Positions 11,490-11,838 of a DNA stretch of 11,838 bases are shown in pieces. A model generated the notes under the pieces. It was given only the letters and a program-made list of their open reading frames with translations, had not been told where the DNA came from and did no database searches. The stretch spans positions 486,141-497,978 of the forward strand of contig MU646318.1 of NCBI GenBank assembly GCA_026770585.1, in the 5' to 3' direction. Made by a program: the position numbers and the translations under genes. Origin of the DNA: Baffinella frigidus (lineage: Eukaryota > Cryptophyceae > Cryptomonadales > Baffinellaceae). Position 1 is the stretch's first letter. The number at the start of each line of letters is the position of its first letter.

Positions 11490-11557
11490 GCAAGATCTTT
11501 GATCAGCGGCACGGACCCCACCCCCAGAAGATCTACGACCCCCGCCTCCTGCTTACG
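11490..11557 (+). pseudogene. Exon S fragment S3 (3' part, donor altered)
   Basis: Encodes [20 protein letters not shown] and LT, then ACG|GAACAC, where exon S has ACG|GTACAC. GA donors are reported in dinoflagellates, so it may not be fully dead. Downstream of exon S. Confidence 0.83.
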
Positions 11558-11584
11558 GAACACCATTCCCAAAACCCCAAACCC

Positions 11585-11651
11585 AAGTGTACACCCTAGA
11601 CCCTGGTCCCTAAACACGGCAAGTGTACACCCTAAACCTTGGTCCCTAAAC
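11585..11651 (+). repeat. 31-bp direct repeat, two copies 36 bp apart
   Basis: AAGTGTACACCCTA, then GACCCTGGTCCCTAAAC, at 11585-11615 recurs with a few changes at 11621-11651. Confidence 0.8.
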
Positions 11652-11738
11652 TCTCAACACTAAACGCTCAACACTAAACACTCAACACTCAACACTAAAA
11701 ACACTAACCCCTGCACCCCGTAATCTGAACCCTAAACA

Positions 11739-11833
<95 letters not shown>

Positions 11834-11838
11834 ACCCT
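11652..11838 (+). repeat. CACTAAA/CTCAACA then pure CCCTCAA array to window end
   Basis: Mixed CACTAAA and CTCAACA to about 11735, then about 14 perfect CCCTCAA heptamers to the last base. The array probably continues. It is unlikely to be a chromosome end, because the ACC gene must continue past it and the unit is CCCTCAA. Confidence 0.92.

Noticed and set aside
11739-11838. Chromosome end (true telomere)
   Set aside because: The unit is CCCTCAA rather than CCCTAAA, similar arrays fill internal introns, and the ACC gene must continue beyond it.

Overview
This is eukaryotic DNA, almost certainly nuclear. It carries the middle part of one intron-rich gene on the + strand: the multidomain (eukaryotic-type) acetyl-CoA carboxylase. 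Nineteen short, GC-rich exons between about 218 and 11345 chain together in a single open frame. They total 1,772 nt, about 590 codons, and the intron phase agrees at all 18 joins. They run colinearly from the end of the ACC central region (exons A-H) into the N-terminal half of the carboxyltransferase (CT) domain (exons I-S). The biotin carboxylase and biotin carrier domains would lie upstream of the window and the rest of CT downstream. I see no other gene.

The organism has plant/alga-type telomere-like repeats (CCCTAAA and close variants). Essentially every intron acceptor is AG|G, donors are GT or GC, and several introns have matching short sequences at both ends. This suits a dinoflagellate best. 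Another alga with TTTAGGG telomeres is possible, and I cannot name a species.

About 85% of the window is intron, and most of it is C-rich, degenerate, telomere-like repeat. Neighbouring introns are dominated by different 7-base (once 8-base) variants: CCCCACA, CCCTAAA, CACCAAA, CCCGAAA, CCATAAA, CCCTACA, CCCTCAA. The C-rich strand is the sense strand almost everywhere, with one short inverted block at 5873-5962.

The striking feature is a set of broken exon copies. Fourteen of the 19 exons have clear partial copies in the flanking introns, and exons A and B have more. Fragments upstream of a complete exon keep its 5' part, usually with the acceptor. Fragments downstream keep its 3' part, usually with the donor. 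This is what repeated tandem duplication across exon-intron junctions would leave. Complete second copies exist only for exon A (218-337 and about 486-604) and exon K (6503-6583 and 6825-6905). Other structures are an AT-rich fold-back element (8644-8775), a perfect 18-bp hairpin (5520-5566), twin small hairpins (5338-5385) and a four-copy 36-bp tandem repeat (6597-6730).
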